Positions 22,915-30,847 of a stretch of DNA of 30,928 bases are shown here, in pieces (within the stretch, counting starts at the first letter, position 1; every line of letters starts with the position of its first letter). Position numbers and translations under genes: made by a program. The notes under the pieces are model-generated. The model did no database searches, had not been told where the DNA came from, and saw nothing but the letters and a program-made list of their open reading frames with translations. The DNA is from CAZDUS01 sp964508705 (lineage in GTDB: Bacteria; Verrucomicrobiota; Kiritimatiellia; CAIKKV01; CAITUY01): assembly GCA_964508705.1 (NCBI GenBank), contig CAZDUS010000024.1, forward strand, positions 1 through 30,928, written 5' to 3'.

Positions 22915-24435
22915 TCACACTTCCAGATTGCCGGAGACAAAGACGACATCGTGTTTTCTGGAAATCAAGTTGGCGGCGATGCGGCCTGACTCGTATATGG
23001 TGGGGAGCCCGCTGCCGGGGTGTGTGCCGCCACCGACAAGATAGCACCTGTCGAGTTCCTCGAACTGGTTGCGTGGGCGCCAGATAATCATCTGCCCCAT
23101 GTTATGTGCCAGATTGAATGTGGCGCCGGCGTAACAGTGATAGTCATCCTGCCAGTCCATGGGTGTGATGACTTTCTCTGCGACAATATGCTGGCGAATA
23201 TCCTTCATGCCGCCTCTCGACTCCACCTTCGATAGGACATTCTCGCGGAAGGCGGCCGTTTCCCTTGACCAGTCGGGGGCGCCACGCAGATTGGGCGCCG
23301 GCACAAGAACGTAAAGGGCCGAGTGTCCTTCGGGCGCTACGGTCTTGTCGGTGACCACAGAATTGCGGATGTAAAACGAAATATCATCGCTGAGGCGGTC
23401 GCCCTTGAATATGGCATCCACATTGGACCTGTAATTCTCCGCAAAGAATATGGTGTGATGCGGCAGGGGATAGGCCTTGTCCAGTCCAAGGTACAGCATG
23501 AACGTTGAGCACGAGTATTTTGTCTTCTTCATCTTTTCGGGCGTATATTTACGCAGTACGCCCGGATCAAAAAGATGAGTGGCGGCGTGACCGAAATCCG
23601 CATTCAGAATCACTTCATCCGCCTCAATCTTCTCGCCATCCTCCATCTCGACGCCAACAGCAGTACGCCCCTTGACCAGCACCTTTTTGACAGGCCGGTT
23701 GCAATGGACCACCGCTCCGTTGCGCTTTGCCACATCCGCCATCGCGTCGGAAATGCGGCTTAATCCACCTGTGACATGAAAAATGCCGTAGGCGTGTTCG
23801 ATGTATGGAATCATCGCGAAGAGTCCCGGACACTCCCATGGCGACATGCCCAGATATTTTGACTGGAAAGTAAATGAGAGGGCGAGTTTCTCGTCGCCAT
23901 AGATTTTGAACATGATGTCAAACAGCGACTTGCCGAGAGCCAGTGAAGGAATGGCATTGATGAGGTCCCGGTGAAGCATGGTGGATGGCTTGTGGTAGGA
24001 CTTTTGGAGGCATGGAAACAGTTTCTTGAACCGATGCTTCTCCTGTTTGAAGAAACGGTCGTATTCATGACCATGGCCCGGGAAACAAGCCGCAATCGCC
24101 TCTTTCATCTTCACGGGGTCGGTGCTGGCGTCCAAATGCCTGTCGGTAAAGGCCAGGCGGTACATCGGGTCCAGGCGTGGTGTTTCAAGCTCGGCGCTGG
24201 TGCTGGTGCCGGATTCGCTGAAGACCTCGTCGAGGACATCCTTAAGCATTAGGAATGTCGGGCCGGTATCAAAAGTGTAAGGACCCAGTTGCAAAGCCGC
24301 ATTGCGGCCTCCGACCTGTGCCTTGGCTTCCAGAACGGTGACCTTGAATCCCCTGTGCGACAGGATCATCGCGGATGTCAAACCGCCGGGTCCCGCTCCA
24401 ACGATTACGATATGCTTCTGTTTGGATTTACTCAT
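22915..24435 (-). CDS. CrtI/CrtD-type phytoene desaturase-family oxidoreductase
   Basis: This 506-aa flavoprotein has an N-terminal FAD-binding VGAGPGGLTSAMILSHRGF (12-30) with VLEAKAQVGGRN, and the C-terminal FAD motif LVGGGTHPGSGLPTIYESGR followed by IAANLI that defines the carotenoid desaturase/isomerase family. The length is typical (about 490-510). Family members desaturate phytoene, or act on hydroxylated or C30 precursors (CrtN/CrtD), or on retinoid-like or other isoprenoids. No phytoene synthase or cyclase is in the window, so the substrate is open. The start overlaps the kinase stop by 8 bp, with GAGGAAG upstream, so translation is coupled in the DUF2141-aarF-crtI unit. Confidence 0.83.
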   Translation of the reverse strand: MSKSKQKHIVIVGAGPGGLTSAMILSHRGFKVTVLEAKAQVGGRNAALQLGPYTFDTGPTFLMLKDVLDEVFSESGTSTSAELETPRLDPMYRLAFTDRHLDASTDPVKMKEAIAACFPGHGHEYDRFFKQEKHRFKKLFPCLQKSYHKPSTMLHRDLINAIPSLALGKSLFDIMFKIYGDEKLALSFTFQSKYLGMSPWECPGLFAMIPYIEHAYGIFHVTGGLSRISDAMADVAKRNGAVVHCNRPVKKVLVKGRTAVGVEMEDGEKIEADEVILNADFGHAATHLFDPGVLRKYTPEKMKKTKYSCSTFMLYLGLDKAYPLPHHTIFFAENYRSNVDAIFKGDRLSDDISFYIRNSVVTDKTVAPEGHSALYVLVPAPNLRGAPDWSRETAAFRENVLSKVESRGGMKDIRQHIVAEKVITPMDWQDDYHCYAGATFNLAHNMGQMIIWRPRNQFEELDRCYLVGGGTHPGSGLPTIYESGRIAANLISRKHDVVFVSGNLEV

Positions 24436-25660
24436 CAGTGTCTTCCTCTCTAGCCAGTACTCTCTGGAATTCAGTGATCCTTGGTTTCATATCTTGAATC
24501 AAGTTGGCCTCCGGCTTGCAACGGAGCACCATGCCGTCGAGATACATCATGCTTTTTATGACGGGGAACATGCCTTTCTCAAAAACCATTCCGCAGTTCA
24601 CCGCCAGTTTGATGGATTGCATCATTTTTTGTGTCAGGCTCACCTCGGATACGGATTTTCCCTGGAACCCGGAATATAGCGCAAAGAACCTGTTCTCGAA
24701 TTGCTTGAACTGTCGTCCGTCAATGCCGATCTCGGCCATCTCGTTGAGTCTTGCCGCGCACGAAGCATAATCATACTCGCAGAGGGCCATAAAGAACTTG
24801 AACAGTCCCCTCCGTATCCGTTTGCCGACCCGGCTGATAGCGCCGGTGTCTAGAAAGCATAGTGTTCCGTCAGGCTTCAGGATGATATTGCCCGGGTGGA
24901 TATCCCCGTGGAAAACGCCAGGTCCGAAAAGGAATAGACCGTGAATACTGAAGAGATCCAGTAACTTGTCATAGTTCAGTTTGCCAGCCTCAAGCAGGCG
25001 GTCAAACGTGGTGCCCTCTACAAACTCGCTGACCAGCACGCTTTCGCCCGACAACTCAGGATACACATGAGCGAATCTGAGCAAGCTGAGGTCATGGCGC
25101 CCACGGTAGGTATCCGCGATCCGGGCAAGAACAGCTTGTCCTTCCATCTCGTTGCGCAAGTCCAATTCGCTGAGCGTATATTCCTCGATATGCGCCAGGA
25201 CTCCCATGGGATCAAATACCTTCTGTAACTTAGGGTAGAAGAAAAGGACAGCGCGCATCAGCCGCCTGAGGGTTGCCAGATCATGAAGGAATGTTGGCTT
25301 GAAGTCCTCCTTTACGATTTTTACCGCCAGTGGGGTGCCATCGGCATGTCTCGCGAAATGAACCTGGCCGATTGATGCCGAGGCAACCGGCGTATTCTGG
25401 AAATCAAGGACGGTGTCGAACCAGTCCGGCTTCACCCTTTTTCTCAGCAACGGCAAGATGTTTTCCGGTGCCACGGACTCGGCCTGCCCGAAGAGTTTCG
25501 ACAAATGCCGACAAACCGCTTCGTCGAGAAAATCCACTCTCAGGGCATAATGCTGGGCAATTTTAACGGCCAGCAATCCCTGACCTTGTATCCAGGCCAG
25601 GTCCGGGATGGAGTTCCCGTGTATCTGTTGCAGTAAACGTAGGAATGACAAGGCGTTCAT
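24428..25660 (-). CDS. AarF/ABC1/UbiB-family kinase-like protein
   Basis: This 410-aa protein shows the ABC1/UbiB signatures: an A-rich nucleotide loop as VASASIGQV (92-100), the ATP Lys (K114, PLAVKIVKEDF), the catalytic HGDIHPGN (251-258), and DTG (271-273, replacing DFG as is usual for the family). The N-terminal KxGQ motif is altered to KIAQ (33-36). In UbiB it folds over the active site and suppresses protein phosphorylation. UbiB family members support isoprenoid quinone synthesis or lipid handling as ATPases. The location before a CrtI-type gene suggests a role in moving or supplying hydrophobic polyprenyl substrates. Its start overlaps the DUF2141 stop (ATGA), with GGAG about 11 bp upstream. 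It lacks a C-terminal TM. Confidence 0.85.
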   Translation of the reverse strand: MNALSFLRLLQQIHGNSIPDLAWIQGQGLLAVKIAQHYALRVDFLDEAVCRHLSKLFGQAESVAPENILPLLRKRVKPDWFDTVLDFQNTPVASASIGQVHFARHADGTPLAVKIVKEDFKPTFLHDLATLRRLMRAVLFFYPKLQKVFDPMGVLAHIEEYTLSELDLRNEMEGQAVLARIADTYRGRHDLSLLRFAHVYPELSGESVLVSEFVEGTTFDRLLEAGKLNYDKLLDLFSIHGLFLFGPGVFHGDIHPGNIILKPDGTLCFLDTGAISRVGKRIRRGLFKFFMALCEYDYASCAARLNEMAEIGIDGRQFKQFENRFFALYSGFQGKSVSEVSLTQKMMQSIKLAVNCGMVFEKGMFPVIKSMMYLDGMVLRCKPEANLIQDMKPRITEFQRVLAREEDTDE

Positions 25661-26097
25661 TTTGAGGGGTACTCCAATTTCACGGCAATATTTGAGTTGC
25701 TAGCGCCTAAATCGAAGACTGACCTGTTGAATCTTGGCGGTCCCAGGCTGTTCTCCTGTGGCCTGTATAAGGCGTATCCTTCCGCTGGCCTGCCAAAACT
25801 TCTTGAGTCCATCTTTCCGTTGGCATTCTCGTCATGGCAGATCGATAGAGCATATTTACCGGGCGGCAGATTGGTGAAATTCACAGTCACTCCCATGATT
25901 GCCGCCTTTAGGATCTGACTCTGCACGGCGCTCCGATAATCCGACGGGAATCCTTCTGCGGCGGAATACAGGGAGACAAGGCATGATCCCTTGTCATTGC
26001 GAAACCCTGTTATTTCGATGGAAAGATTCGTCGCCAACATTTCTGTTGTGGTTAACACCCAGAGAGTCATGCAGATAACGGAAAGCCGCGAATGCAT
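25657..26097 (-). CDS. DUF2141-family exported protein
   Basis: This 146-aa protein starts MHSRLSVICMTLWVLTTTEM with a Sec signal peptide (about 1-23). The mature part fits DUF2141: beta strands with LSIEITGFRNDKGSCLVSLY, FPxDYR, VTVNFTNLPPGKYALSICHD and ENANGKMD (a DxNxNGxxD-like metal loop). The function is unknown; the fold resembles a transthyretin-like sandwich. The start 26097 gives a clean signal peptide but no clear SD. A TTG at 26163 in frame would add 22 residues and is less likely. Its stop overlaps the kinase start (ATGA). In many genomes DUF2141 genes sit near carotenoid or lipid genes. Confidence 0.75.
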   Translation of the reverse strand: MHSRLSVICMTLWVLTTTEMLATNLSIEITGFRNDKGSCLVSLYSAAEGFPSDYRSAVQSQILKAAIMGVTVNFTNLPPGKYALSICHDENANGKMDSRSFGRPAEGYALYRPQENSLGPPRFNRSVFDLGASNSNIAVKLEYPSK

Positions 26098-26163
26098 GGC
26101 GTCACTATAAGGTTCCAGTGTGCGTATCACCAGCGCAAAGATAAGCGGGACCAACTTTGACAA

Positions 26164-26560
26164 GGTAACTTGTTGGGTGGAGTGGGCGAGGAAGGCTAGA
26201 GGAAATCACGCCTGCGGCGGGACAAGCCGGTGGGGGTTGCGGTTATGGACTGGGGGGGATTAACCACGAAGGTCACGATGAAGATGAGGAAGAGCGCAGG
26301 GTGGTTTATCCGGAAATCCTTATTCATAATTAAAGGCCCTGTGGCTCCTTTAATGGGCGAAGCTGTACCAATGGTTACAGAGTTCGCAGGCGTAAAGCCT
26401 GCGCTACCGGGATTGATTGCGTATCGGTAGCGCAGGGTTTAACCCTGCGAGGTGAGGTGGAGCGTCAAAGGCGTGATTAGGGTCAGGATTTGAATTCGGA
26501 GTGAGGAGAGGGCCATAGATACTGGAAGTGCCGGTGGAAACATTGCGGTAGAACAAATGC
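26164..26560. other. Intergenic stretch with dispersed-repeat remnants
   Basis: No gene is supported. A degenerate ATTAACCACGAAGGTCACGA segment at about 26260 resembles dispersed intergenic repeats seen in many genomes. The strong hairpin repeat at 26384-26450 is listed separately. The rest shows nothing. Confidence 0.5.
26384..26450. repeat. Large imperfect inverted repeat (REP-like)
   Basis: Twenty-six-base arms TCGCAGGC...GCGCTACCG (26384-26409) and CGGTAGCGCAGGG...CTGCGA (26425-26450) are separated by 15 bp. Each arm itself contains a smaller palindrome (GCAGGC/GCCTGC and GCAGGG/CCCTGC), so a branched hairpin can form. It is in an intergenic region. Repeats of this build (CGCAGG..TTTAA..CCTGCG) are common as dispersed REP or MITE-like elements. 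Confidence 0.6.
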
Positions 26561-26589
26561 TTGATAGAGATGGAGCGACTGGCTAGAGT
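26561..26589 (+). promoter_or_regulatory. Promoter of tRNA-Leu
   Basis: TTGATA (26561-26566), 17 bp, TAGAGT (26584-26589) is a good sigma70 arrangement 12 bp before the mature tRNA 5' end. Transcription would start at about 26596. Confidence 0.65.
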
Positions 26590-26601
26590 GTGCGCGTTTT
26601 T

Positions 26602-26687
26602 GCTCGGGTGGTGGAATGGCAGACACATCAGTTTGAGGGGCTGATGATCGCAAGATCGTGGGGGTTCAAGTCCCCCCCCGAGCACCA
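26602..26687 (+). tRNA. tRNA-Leu (anticodon GAG)
   Basis: The 7-bp acceptor stem GCTCGGG/CCCGAGC is perfect, followed by discriminator A and an encoded CCA. The anticodon stem (TCAGT/GCTGA, one G-U) carries the loop TTGAGGG with anticodon GAG, which reads CUU and CUC. A long variable arm (class II tRNA, Leu) and a T arm with GTTCAAG follow. Length 86 nt. The rdgB ATG starts 13 bp after the CCA. Confidence 0.95.
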
Positions 26688-26700
26688 AGATTCAACTTCC

Positions 26701-27312
26701 ATGAAACTCCTTATTGCCACCGGTAATCGCCATAAGTTTCGGGAAATCAGCGCGATCCTTCAGGTTCCACATTTGCATCTGGTTGGACTGTCGGAATTCA
26801 GCGATGCGCCTGTTGTGGAAGAAGATGGCGATACGTTTGAATCCAACGCCATCAAGAAAGCCGCTTCGCTGGCGCTTTTTTCAGGATGCTGGACGATGGC
26901 GGATGATTCCGGTCTGGAGGTTCAGGCGTTGGGAGGGGCCCCAGGCGTGTGGTCGGCGCGTTATGCGGGATTGCCAAGTAATGATGCGGCTAACAATGCA
27001 AAGTTGTTGAACGCGATGAAGGATGTGGATGACCGCCGTTCCCAGTTCCGTTGTGCCATTGCACTATGTGATCCGACGGGAAAGTCGCGCACTGTGTCGG
27101 GTGTTTGCCCGGGGACACTGCTTCGTGAACTTCATGGCGGCGGCGGGTTCGGGTATGATCCACTATTTGTTCCGGAGGGGTATGAGATGACCTTTGCCGA
27201 ACTTGATGCGGATATCAAAAATCAGATATCGCATAGGGCGCGGGCATTGGCGGCGGCTGTGGCCGAATGGGGAGAGTTTCTCGCGGGAGAGCCTCGGTGC
27301 TGGGAGCGATAA
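26701..27312 (+). CDS. rdgB: Non-canonical purine NTP pyrophosphatase (dITP/XTP/ITP)
   Basis: This 203-aa HAM1/RdgB protein removes ITP, dITP and XTP from nucleotide pools, giving the monophosphate and pyrophosphate. It begins LLIATGNRHKFREI (the conserved ATxNxxKxxE motif with a His-Lys variant), then EEDGDTFESNAIKKA, ADDSGLEVQALGGAPGVWSA (with the DSGL and PG-SAR/Y sequence) and GFGYDPLFVPEG with TFAEL near the C terminus. The length is normal. ATG 26701 is chosen because an in-frame ATG at 26590 lies before and across the tRNA. There is no obvious SD: the tRNA CCA end is only 13 bp upstream, so its mRNA may come from processing of a tRNA-rdgB transcript. Confidence 0.92.
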   Translation: MKLLIATGNRHKFREISAILQVPHLHLVGLSEFSDAPVVEEDGDTFESNAIKKAASLALFSGCWTMADDSGLEVQALGGAPGVWSARYAGLPSNDAANNAKLLNAMKDVDDRRSQFRCAIALCDPTGKSRTVSGVCPGTLLRELHGGGGFGYDPLFVPEGYEMTFAELDADIKNQISHRARALAAAVAEWGEFLAGEPRCWER

Positions 27313-27352
27313 GGGAAGTATTCAGAAGCCAGTAGTCAGAAGTCAGAATATA

Positions 27353-28966
27353 TCAGGATGGGGATGTGGCGTGAGGGGAGACGGTATGGAGTTGGATGCC
27401 GGGATGTTCCTTGTGGAAGTAATCGACGGCCCATTTGTCCGGGAAGAGAATGACGTATTGACCGCGAACATCTGTGGCAATTTTGACGTTGCTACCCAGA
27501 TAGAGCTTGGTTAACGCTTCGCGCGTGACATCAGGTGAACACCAGCGAATCTGGGTGAAGGGGGCCGGTTCAAGACGTGGTTCGGCACCATATTCTGTTT
27601 GAAGCCTGTAGGCGACCACTTCGAATTGGAGCTGGCCAACAGCGCCCAAAAGCGGCGCGGTTTGGAATTCTCCGACCAACTCGAACGATTGTATTACACC
27701 TTCCTGTAGTAATTGATCGAGTCCCTCGCGTAATTGCTTTTGTTTGGCCGCGCCGGAATTACGGATGTAGGAGAAGGCTTCGGGAGGGAACCGGGGTATC
27801 TCGTCATACCGTATTGAGGGATTGCTTGTCAGTGTGTCGCCGATGCGAAAGGCCTTATGAGTGACCAAGCCCACGATGTCGCCCGGATAGGCGATTTCGA
27901 GGGATTCCCGGTCCTGGCCGAATAGTTTTTGAGGGTAGGACAGTCGGACGGGTTTGCCGGTCTCCGGGTCATTGACCACCATGTCTTTTTCGAATTTTCC
28001 AGAGCAAACCCGGACGAAGGTGAGCCGATCCCGATGGCGGGGGTTCATATTGGCCTGGACCTTGAAAACGAAGCCGGAGAATTCCGGATGCTCCGGCGCG
28101 ATGGGGCCATTTGTTGAAACGCGCGGTTGGGGTGGCGCGCCGTGCTGGACGAAATAATCAAGCAGGAGTTGCACCCCGAAGTTGGTCATGCCGCTACCGA
28201 AGAAGACAGGGGTGATTTCGCCTCGAAGGATCTGTTTCTCGCAAAAACTTTCACCGGCGGCTTGGAGCATTTCCAATTCCTCAAGCCAGGGGTCGCGGAT
28301 GTGTGGTGGGATTTGGTCAAGCAGGGCGCGGTCATGGATTCCGGTAACCTGTTCCGGTGCGCGATGAGCATTATGGGCGGTACGTTCGAATAAATGGAGC
28401 CGTTTAGTTAGACGGTCATAGACGCCCTTGAACTCCGTGCCGTTGCCAAGTGGCCATGTTACGGGGAAAGAGCCGATGCCGAGGACTTTTTCCAGTTCGT
28501 CCACAAGGGCGAGGGGATCCTGAGCCGGGCGGTCCATTTTGTTCATGAAGGTGAAGATGGGGATCCCGCGCAGACGACAAATCTCGAACAGTTTACGGGT
28601 GCGCTCCTCGATGCCCTTGGCTGCATCAATAACCATGATCACGCTGTCAACGGCGGTAAGGACACGGTAGGTGTCTTCGCTGAAGTCCTTATGGCCGGGA
28701 GTGTCGAGAAGATTGATGACACAGCCGCCGTAATCAAACTGGAGGAGGGTGGATGAGACTGAAATGCCGCGTTCTTTTTCCAATTCCATCCAGTCGGAGG
28801 AAGTGTTTTTTCTGTCCCGCCGGGATCGGACGGAGCCAGCCAATTGAATGGCGCCACCGTACAGGAGTAACTTTTCGGTCAGTGTGGTTTTGCCTGCATC
28901 CGGATGGGAGATGATGGCAAAAGTACGCCGTCGAGCAATTTCTTCTTGGAAGTTGGAATCAGTCAT
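27353..28966 (-). CDS. prfC: Peptide chain release factor 3
   Basis: This 537-aa GTPase removes RF1 and RF2 from the ribosome after termination. The G motifs are G1 HPDAGKTTLTEKLL (21-34), G3 DTPGHKDF, G4 NKMD, and the family's signature GAIQLAGSVRSRR and SDWMELEKERGISVSS (switch region). Domains II and III follow (SGFVFKVQANMNPRHRDRLT; AVGQLQFEVVAYRLQTEYG). The length matches RF3. ATG 28966 is taken as the start because it begins the usual short N terminus; an in-frame start at 28996 would add ten residues with no SD support. Confidence 0.93.
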   Translation of the reverse strand: MTDSNFQEEIARRRTFAIISHPDAGKTTLTEKLLLYGGAIQLAGSVRSRRDRKNTSSDWMELEKERGISVSSTLLQFDYGGCVINLLDTPGHKDFSEDTYRVLTAVDSVIMVIDAAKGIEERTRKLFEICRLRGIPIFTFMNKMDRPAQDPLALVDELEKVLGIGSFPVTWPLGNGTEFKGVYDRLTKRLHLFERTAHNAHRAPEQVTGIHDRALLDQIPPHIRDPWLEELEMLQAAGESFCEKQILRGEITPVFFGSGMTNFGVQLLLDYFVQHGAPPQPRVSTNGPIAPEHPEFSGFVFKVQANMNPRHRDRLTFVRVCSGKFEKDMVVNDPETGKPVRLSYPQKLFGQDRESLEIAYPGDIVGLVTHKAFRIGDTLTSNPSIRYDEIPRFPPEAFSYIRNSGAAKQKQLREGLDQLLQEGVIQSFELVGEFQTAPLLGAVGQLQFEVVAYRLQTEYGAEPRLEPAPFTQIRWCSPDVTREALTKLYLGSNVKIATDVRGQYVILFPDKWAVDYFHKEHPGIQLHTVSPHATSPS

Positions 28967-29081
28967 GGAGAGTCCCACAAAAAAGTCGGGACACAATAGT
29001 TAAGCGGTTCTGCAATGTCAACGGAGGTATACTGGATAACTTCTCTTTGGTGAATATACGAGCCGTGGCGAGGATTGCGTG

Positions 29082-29155
29082 TTTGTAGGGGTTCCGCTTG
29101 TCGGCACCTACGGGCGTCGGCACCCTGCAAAGCGGGACAAGAGCGATGCCCCTGC
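29082..29155. repeat. Intergenic hairpin repeat, copy A
   Basis: It starts TTTGTAGGGG, continues CCGCTTGTCGGCACC and CGGGCGTC, and ends in a diverged 3' half (GATGCCCCTGC). The first 38 bases match copy B at 30610-30663 at all but about three positions. It is intergenic. Confidence 0.6.
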
Positions 29156-29221
29156 GAGATGGAGTCTTCTAAATGCCGTTATAACACGGAGGGCGCCCAC
29201 TCTTCTTCATCGGGTAGGTAT

Positions 29222-29250
29222 TTGACATGAACTGTCGGGAGTTACAGTAT
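29222..29250 (+). promoter_or_regulatory. Possible promoter for the GHMP kinase gene
   Basis: A perfect TTGACA (29222-29227) lies 50 bp before the start codon. The -10 box is poor: TACAGT at 15 bp or CAGTAT at 17 bp. The call rests mainly on the -35 box. Confidence 0.3.
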
Positions 29251-29277
29251 GTGCCGATATCGTGATGGGAGATATTC

Positions 29278-30522
29278 ATGAAGAGTTCAGCGGATAATAA
29301 AGGGGCTGTTGAGTTTTTGCGGAAATCTGCACGACAGGCCGGAATGGATCTTTCAGGCGGCCGTATTCGAAGAACCTCGTCACGTCTGTGTCTTGGCGTT
29401 GAGCATGGCGATTACAATGGTACGGACCTTTTTGGTGTCGGGACCGATCGCTTCATTTGGATGGCGTATAAGCCGAACGGCACAAACCGCATGCGTTTTT
29501 TTGACGGCAATTTCGCCGCCGATGGCATTCTCGATTTTGAGTCCGCCAAAACGCCGCCGCCACTCCATCCATCCGTGTCTCATTCATGGGCGCGGTTCGC
29601 GTATGGCTGTGACCATGTCTTAAGGAAAGCGGGATTTCAGTTAAAGACAGGGTTTGATGCCGTGCTCTATGGGAATATTCCCGGGGGAGGCATGTCGAGG
29701 TCAGCTTCGCTGACTTTGAATTTGCTGCTGACGATGCTGGAGGTCAATCACCTTAAACTCAAAGGCGATCGGATGCAGATTATCGATCTGGCCCAGGCGG
29801 TGGAAAATGAATACATAGGGTCGCCATGTGGCCAGCTTGATCAAATCATGATCTATTTCGCAAAGGCCGGGATGGGCACGCATTACAGCCCGAAGACCAG
29901 ATCCATCCGGTACGTACCGCTCGGGGAGGGGGCTCCAGACTTTCGTTTTGTGAGTTTGGATACAGGCACGGTTCGTCCCGGGCTTGAAAAATCAACATAC
30001 AAGGTTCGCCGGGCGGAGTGTGATGAGTTCGCTGCGCTGGCTGGGCGCCGATTCGGGTTCAGTCAGTTTGCGGACGTCAAGGATGACAAACTGTTTAATG
30101 AAATTATTGCCGCATTTGGGCAGACACATCCCAATCATTGCGACAGGTTTCGCTACATTTATCAAGCGGGGCGGCGGTTTCAGAAAATGCTGCGAGCCTG
30201 GCGTACAGGGGATGTTGCCACGGTAGGGGCGATATTCAGGGCGGATGGAATTGGCTTGAGGGATCTGTACAAGATTTCGGGTCCCGAATTGGAATCCATA
30301 TGTGACATTGCCAGGAGTGTGCCAGGTGTTTACGGGGAGCGGATGTTAGGTGGTGGGGATAAAGGGGCGGCTGGCGCTATTGTTGCGGAGGGCAGTGTTA
30401 AAAGGCTCCGGTCTGCCGTGATGACCACCTATCCCCTAAGTCGTCCAGAGTTGGCAGGGCGGTTTGCTGTCCACTCGTTGAAGATAGTGGACGGTATTCA
30501 TGAGATCGACGGGATACTGTAG
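29278..30522 (+). CDS. Galactokinase-like GHMP-family sugar kinase
   Basis: This 414-aa protein has the three GHMP kinase motifs in galactokinase order. Motif 1 region LCLGVEHGDYNG (about 37-48) keeps Glu42, His43 and Asp45, which in galactokinases contact the sugar. Motif 2 is YGNIPGGGMSRSASL (131-145), the ATP loop. Then SPCGQLDQI (182-190) matches the galactokinase MPCGIMDQF with its catalytic Asp188. Motif 3 is RMLGGGDKGAAGAIV near the C terminus. The N terminus differs from GalK and the motifs are divergent (GVEHGDY for GEHTDY), so the substrate may be a sugar other than galactose. The start is supported by GGGAG (29267-29271) 6 bp before the ATG. No other sugar genes are adjacent. Confidence 0.8.
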   Translation: MKSSADNKGAVEFLRKSARQAGMDLSGGRIRRTSSRLCLGVEHGDYNGTDLFGVGTDRFIWMAYKPNGTNRMRFFDGNFAADGILDFESAKTPPPLHPSVSHSWARFAYGCDHVLRKAGFQLKTGFDAVLYGNIPGGGMSRSASLTLNLLLTMLEVNHLKLKGDRMQIIDLAQAVENEYIGSPCGQLDQIMIYFAKAGMGTHYSPKTRSIRYVPLGEGAPDFRFVSLDTGTVRPGLEKSTYKVRRAECDEFAALAGRRFGFSQFADVKDDKLFNEIIAAFGQTHPNHCDRFRYIYQAGRRFQKMLRAWRTGDVATVGAIFRADGIGLRDLYKISGPELESICDIARSVPGVYGERMLGGGDKGAAGAIVAEGSVKRLRSAVMTTYPLSRPELAGRFAVHSLKIVDGIHEIDGIL

Positions 30523-30723
30523 TCGGTATGGGGTTCTCACGAGGGGGGGATAGCTACGGAGGTCACATGCGTCCGAGCGCATCTCTGAGTTTTGGTAAAG
30601 ATTATCTCATTTGTAGGGGTGCCGCTTGTCGGCACCCGCGGGCGTCTGCAAGCGACGCCCCTACTATCGAAACACGGAGATGCTTCCCATGCATCCCGCG
30701 TTGCGAATTCAACTTCAGGATTC
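30523..30723. other. Intergenic stretch before tRNA-Asn
   Basis: It holds the hairpin repeat copy B at 30610-30663 and no gene. A TCACGAGGGGGGGATAG segment (about 30538) resembles CTCACGAGGGGGGGGTAT at about 22782, so a short G-run repeat also recurs. Confidence 0.5.
30610..30663. repeat. Intergenic hairpin repeat, copy B
   Basis: A more complete copy of the element at 29082. Inner palindromes GGGTGCCG/CGGCACCC and GGGCGTC/GACGCCC, and outer arms GTAGGGG/CCCCTAC, give a branched hairpin of about 50 bp. Confidence 0.65.
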
Positions 30724-30752
30724 TTGACAATAATTGTCTCACTGATTAGATT
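30724..30752 (+). promoter_or_regulatory. Promoter of tRNA-Asn
   Basis: TTGACA (30724-30729), exactly 17 bp, TAGATT (30747-30752). This is a near-consensus sigma70 promoter with its start expected at about 30759, 14 bp before the tRNA. Confidence 0.75.
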
Positions 30753-30772
30753 GTGCGCTCTTTTTTGATTGT

Positions 30773-30847
30773 TCGGGCGTAGCTCAATGGTAGAGCGTCT
30801 GGCTGTTAACCAGAATGTTACAGGTTCGAGCCCTGTCGCCCGAGCCA
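30773..30847 (+). tRNA. tRNA-Asn (anticodon GTT)
   Basis: A perfect acceptor stem TCGGGCG/CGCCCGA, D arm GCTC...GAGC, anticodon stem TCTGG/CCAGA with loop CTGTTAA (anticodon GTT), T arm ACAGG/CCTGT with TTCGAGC, discriminator G and encoded CCA. Confidence 0.97.

Larger units (their letters stand above)
28967..29277. other. Divergent intergenic region with hairpin repeat
   Basis: This region lies between prfC and the GHMP kinase gene. It contains one copy of the intergenic repeat at 29082-29155 and a possible promoter for the kinase gene with TTGACA at 29222-29227. I see no gene. Confidence 0.6.

Noticed and set aside
26590..26700. Earlier in-frame start for rdgB
   Set aside because: It would translate the whole tRNA-Leu; the RdgB N-terminal motif begins at 26701.
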